DNA of 43,357 nucleotides from JANQJA01 sp040880285. GTDB lineage: Bacteria > Pseudomonadota > Gammaproteobacteria > Pseudomonadales > Azotimanducaceae. Below are positions 40,758 to 43,357 of the stretch, piece by piece (positions within the stretch are counted from its first letter, which is position 1; every line of letters begins with the position of its first letter). The stretch covers positions 1-43,357 of the forward strand of contig JBBDIT010000016.1 in assembly GCA_040880285.1 (NCBI GenBank). Reading direction: 5' to 3'. The position numbers were made by a program, and so were the translations under genes. Below the pieces are notes generated by a model. The model worked only from the letters and a program-made list of their open reading frames with translations. It ran no database searches and was not told where the DNA came from.

Positions 40758-42608
40758 ATGGCAACCTTAAAACAAAGCACTCCGGCCGGCGGTAAGCTGC
40801 GAATAGGCGATGACTGGAACGCGATTCGCATCATAGCGCTCTCGCAAAGCAATCCGCTCAAGGCGATCGCCGAGTTCGTCGAGAACAGCATCGACGCGGG
40901 CGCAAGTCGCATCGTTATCGTTCGCGGCAAGGAGCGCGGACAGGCCTACGTTTCGGTAACTGATAACGGCGAGGGGATTCGCCGGGACGCCGATGGCATT
41001 CCCGATTTTCACTATGTGGCGACACACATCTGTGATTCGATGAAGCGCCATCTCGATAAGGAGGACAAGGCCGGTATCCAGGGTGAGTTCGGCATCGGGT
41101 TGCTGAGCTTTTGGACCGTTGGCGAGGCACTGACGCTTACCTGCAGCAGCGCTGCCGGCGACACATACCAGATGACGATGAAAAAGGGCGATACCGATTA
41201 CACGATTCGAAAGAGTCGTGCGTTGTTCGAGTCGACGGGCACCGAGCTCAAAATCAAGCCGCTGTTGTCTGGCATGCGCGGTCTGAGTGGACAAAAGCTG
41301 CAGTGGTACCTCGCCGCGGAGTTGCGCGATCGCATACGCAAGGCCGGTGTCGACGTGATCATACGAGACCGCATGTCGCGCAAGGAGTTCAAGGTCGAAC
41401 CGCGCGCATACGATGGTCAGTTGATCCACACATTGCCGGAGGCGAGGACTCCAACGGGCGACATCTATCTCGAGCTTTATCTGGATGATCCATCGCCGGA
41501 GCGCAAGGTAGGGCTCTATCGAAATGGCACTCGCGTACTCGAAGACATTTCAATCCTTGAGCACCTGAAACATAGCGTGTGGGGTTCAGGCTATCTCGAG
41601 GGAGTAGTTGATGTGCCGTTCCTCAACCTCACGCCTGGCACCCGCCTTGGGGTGCTTCACGATGACCAGTACATGCGGGCGTTCTTTGCCCTGCGACCCG
41701 TGGAGGATCGGCTGGAAGACATGCTCCGGGAATTGCGCAAGGCAGAGGAAGAAAAGGCGAGCCGCAAGGTGCTGAATTCGATCCGTCGTGCTTTCCGGGA
41801 GGCCCTGCTGGCGCTTCCGGTCGAGGAGTATGACTGGTTTGATGTGCAGACCAATGTATCGAGTCGAAAGCGACAAGCTGGCGGCGAGCGTGAGTCGCGA
41901 TCAATTGAAGATGACAATAATCTAGCGGTAGAGGGCGATAGTGGCACCCACACCGTATCGGTGAGCGAAATAATTGAAGAGACGGCAACCGGCCAGGGCC
42001 AAAAAGACTTCTTCGATTATCCAGGACCGCTCTACTCCGTTCGAATCTCTCCGGCATCAAGTGTCCTCAGGGTCGGCGGGACAAGATACCTGCGCGCACT
42101 GGCACGTGATCGGGCCGGCCGTTCGATTGACTCGGATGTCAGCTATCGCTGGCAGGTGATCGAAGGCAGGGTTTCGATTGACGCTGAGACCGACGAGATC
42201 GTTACCGTGACTGCGCCCGCCCAACCGCAGCTAGTGCGTTTGCAGGTCACTGCGACTCAGGGCGAAATGAACTGTGAGGCGGAAGCACTCGTGACCGTTA
42301 CTGATTCTCTGGTGGACGAGACGGGTCAATCCGCATCCCAGGGTGCGGGTCTACCGGGATACACGTTCCAGAAAGCGGCCGGCGAGCTGTGGCGTTCGCG
42401 GTACGATGAGGCGCAGAATGTGATCGTCATCAACAATGGGCACCGCGATTTTGTCTACGCGTCGCGAACGAGGAGTCTGCAGTTGCGCTACATTTCCCGG
42501 CTCTTCGCCAAGGAACTGGTCTATCACAACTTTCCCGGTCTCTCGCCGGAAGCACTCCTTGAGCGCTTGATTGAACTCTCGCTCTACACAGAAGAGAACC
42601 TGAAATAG
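40758..42608 (+). CDS. GHKL (Hsp90/MutL/MORC-like) ATPase with Ig-like domain
   Basis: 616 aa, soluble. Residues about 15-170 are a GHKL ATPase: N-box EFVENSIDAGAS (39-50), G1 DNGEGI (69-74), G2 GEFGIGLLSF (109-118) and a distal GTELKI motif (161-166). Residues 170-300 could be an S5-type transducer domain, as in MutL and MORC. A coiled-coil-like segment with many Glu/Lys/Arg (317-350) follows, then an acidic linker. Residues about 425-515 read like a bacterial Ig-like (BIG) beta-sandwich (VRISPASSVLRVGGTRYLR, YRWQVIEG, LVRLQVTAT). A conserved-looking helical tail ends the protein (535-616). MORC-like bacterial ATPases occur near restriction systems; that this one does so is inference. The family is not named with certainty. 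Confidence 0.8.
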   Translation: MATLKQSTPAGGKLRIGDDWNAIRIIALSQSNPLKAIAEFVENSIDAGASRIVIVRGKERGQAYVSVTDNGEGIRRDADGIPDFHYVATHICDSMKRHLDKEDKAGIQGEFGIGLLSFWTVGEALTLTCSSAAGDTYQMTMKKGDTDYTIRKSRALFESTGTELKIKPLLSGMRGLSGQKLQWYLAAELRDRIRKAGVDVIIRDRMSRKEFKVEPRAYDGQLIHTLPEARTPTGDIYLELYLDDPSPERKVGLYRNGTRVLEDISILEHLKHSVWGSGYLEGVVDVPFLNLTPGTRLGVLHDDQYMRAFFALRPVEDRLEDMLRELRKAEEEKASRKVLNSIRRAFREALLALPVEEYDWFDVQTNVSSRKRQAGGERESRSIEDDNNLAVEGDSGTHTVSVSEIIEETATGQGQKDFFDYPGPLYSVRISPASSVLRVGGTRYLRALARDRAGRSIDSDVSYRWQVIEGRVSIDAETDEIVTVTAPAQPQLVRLQVTATQGEMNCEAEALVTVTDSLVDETGQSASQGAGLPGYTFQKAAGELWRSRYDEAQNVIVINNGHRDFVYASRTRSLQLRYISRLFAKELVYHNFPGLSPEALLERLIELSLYTEENLK

Positions 42609-42778
42609 AATCGATCCTGGTGGTCCTGCTCGATCGAGTATCCGCCCTCATGCAGCAGGTGGTGATGTTTTGTACAGAGCAGCATCGTGTTTTCGAGGCT
42701 GGTTTCACCGCCATCGGCGCTCGGAAAACAACTCAAGTAGCGGCCACGATGTGCGTGGTTCGCATCCGCCGTCGATTC
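42584..42778 (-). pseudogene. Remnant of an HNH endonuclease (C-terminal HNH motif)
   Basis: In one minus-strand frame 64 residues are open, bounded upstream by an in-frame stop at 42779-42781 and without a start codon. It contains GGETSLEN and MLLCTKHHHLLHEGGYSI, the LC-x2-HH-x3-HEGG core of HNH nucleases of the DUF222/McrA-like type. The 5' part of the gene is missing. The last 25 bp overlap the end of the GHKL ATPase gene on the other strand. Confidence 0.7.
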
Positions 42779-42790
42779 CTATGCTGGCTC

Positions 42791-43102
42791 CTATTGATTG
42801 CTCACCGTACGATCCGGATCGCGCTCGACTTTGAGCTTGAGACCGAGTCCATGAACGACCTTGGTAAAACTCGAGAGTTTGGGATTACCGCTGGCGGTGA
42901 GCATCTTGTACATGCTTTCCCGGCCCAGGTTCGAGCGTTGCGCGAGTCCACTGATACCGTCTGTCTGTGCCTCGGCGATATTGCGCAAAGCCATCAGGAT
43001 CACAGCAGGATCGCCATCCTCAAGCGCCTCGCTCAGGTACTCCGCGACAACTTCCGGATCACGTAAATGTTCGTTGTGGGTCACTCTGACGCTACGTGCC
43101 AT
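42791..43102 (-). CDS. HTH antitoxin of the HI1420 (addiction module antidote) family, without a visible toxin
   Basis: 103 aa from the ATG at 43102. Upstream codons in frame run through the promoter and operator, so were excluded. The N-terminal part with HLRDPEVVAEYLSEALEDGDPAVILMALRNIAEAQ and the helix-turn-helix GISGLAQRSNLGRESMYKMLTASGNPKLSSFTKVVHGLGLKLKVE match the HI1420-like antidotes of RelE/HigB-type modules. The partner toxin normally lies directly upstream; here that position holds only a promoter with a symmetric site. The HNH remnant lies downstream. Confidence 0.85.
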   Translation of the reverse strand: MARSVRVTHNEHLRDPEVVAEYLSEALEDGDPAVILMALRNIAEAQTDGISGLAQRSNLGRESMYKMLTASGNPKLSSFTKVVHGLGLKLKVERDPDRTVSNQ

Positions 43103-43135
43103 GGGGACGCGAGCTTCATGTTCGGCAAGGCTCCT

Positions 43136-43163
43136 ATTGTATCTCTTAGGATACAGAAGGCAA
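43136..43163 (-). promoter_or_regulatory. Promoter of the antitoxin gene with embedded operator
   Basis: On the minus strand: -35 TTGCCT (43163-43158), 16 bp, -10 TACAAT (43141-43136). The inverted repeat TGTATC-TCTTAG-GATACA (43138-43155) covers the -10 and spacer, the expected place for autorepression by the antitoxin. Confidence 0.55.
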
Positions 43164-43214
43164 GGTATTAGCCCTCCGCGGCAGGACATTTGTCGTGTCA
43201 CCCATGTCATGTCA

Positions 43215-43355
43215 TCAGTCACCCGCTAATCGCAAGTAATCCACCTTGCGTTCAGAAATTCCTGCCACATGATCAGATCCATCACGTGATGCGTGGCTCC
43301 CGTTTGCACGTCCAGCAAGCCCATACACATCCGGAATCACCTTGCCCAGGCTGCT
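43215..43355 (-). CDS. Possible 3' end of a gene cut by the window edge
   Basis: One minus-strand frame is open for about 46 codons from the window edge to a TGA at 43215-43217. The residues (ending VDYLRLAGD) match no family I know. A second frame on the same strand (about 34 codons after an ATG) is also plausible, so the reading is uncertain. If real, it would be the upstream neighbour of the antitoxin gene, where a toxin might be sought, but nothing toxin-like is visible. Confidence 0.2.
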   Translation of the reverse strand, partial: SSLGKVIPDVYGLAGRANGSHASRDGSDHVAGISERKVDYLRLAGD

Positions 43356-43357
43356 CC

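Noticed and set aside
40071..42608. Complete restriction-modification system
   Set aside because: The methyltransferase looks like a small-molecule enzyme (UbiE-like) without a DNA-methylase catalytic motif such as NPPY, and the only nuclease is a fragment.

Overview
The window reads as a chromosomal segment of a free-living gammaproteobacterium. This is an inference from gene content: an RhlE helicase, an EnvZ/OmpR-type pair, an NADP-type GdhA, an NhaP2-like antiporter and an ArsM/ACR3 arsenic locus, with no marker gene to place it further. Genes are densely packed, with many ATGA or GTGA stop/start overlaps. It is an assembled scaffold: two runs of exactly 100 N each sit between identical flanking sequences (23 bp and 55 bp), so they are scaffolding gaps at repeats rather than real spacers.

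Layout. (1) 1-154: a small inverted-repeat element. (2) 155-14277, minus strand: one long, tightly packed electron-transfer operon. In transcription order it encodes a FAD/NAD oxidoreductase fused to two cyclic-nucleotide-binding domains and a four-cluster ferredoxin, a histidine-rich membrane protein, an FHA-TM-decahaem protein, a two-domain HbpS-like lipoprotein, an outer-membrane beta-barrel, a decahaem protein with a LVIVD propeller, and a pentahaem cytochrome. Together they look like a path from cytoplasmic NAD(P)H across both membranes, regulated by small ligands and perhaps phosphorylation. (3) 14423-18733: a hotdog-fold protein with a repressible-looking promoter, glutamate dehydrogenase gdhA, and a two-component system. 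(4) 18898-27247: a universal stress protein followed by an unusual Mrp antiporter operon (E-F-G-A'/B fusion-C-D-D-small-D). (5) 27472-30581: two K+(Na+)/H+ antiporters of the CPA2 and CPA1 families. (6) 30649-33830: a small membrane protein, a PQQ sugar dehydrogenase and an acyl-CoA carboxyltransferase. (7) 33881-38505: an ECF sigma/anti-sigma pair divergent from arsM (which carries an ECF-type promoter), then doxX-like, arsR, arsC and acr3. (8) 38739-39992: rhlE. (9) 40071-43357: an accessory-looking end with a SAM methyltransferase, a GHKL ATPase carrying an Ig-like domain, an HNH nuclease remnant and an orphan HI1420-type antitoxin.

The most distinctive content is the electron-transfer operon of region 2, because it combines signalling domains (FHA, cNMP) with multihaem conduits. 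Next are the triple-MrpD antiporter locus with a probable ATC start codon, the ECF-type promoter before arsM, and the GHKL/Ig-like ATPase neighbourhood. No tRNA, rRNA, CRISPR array or intact transposase gene was seen. No gene-free stretch exceeds 300 bases.
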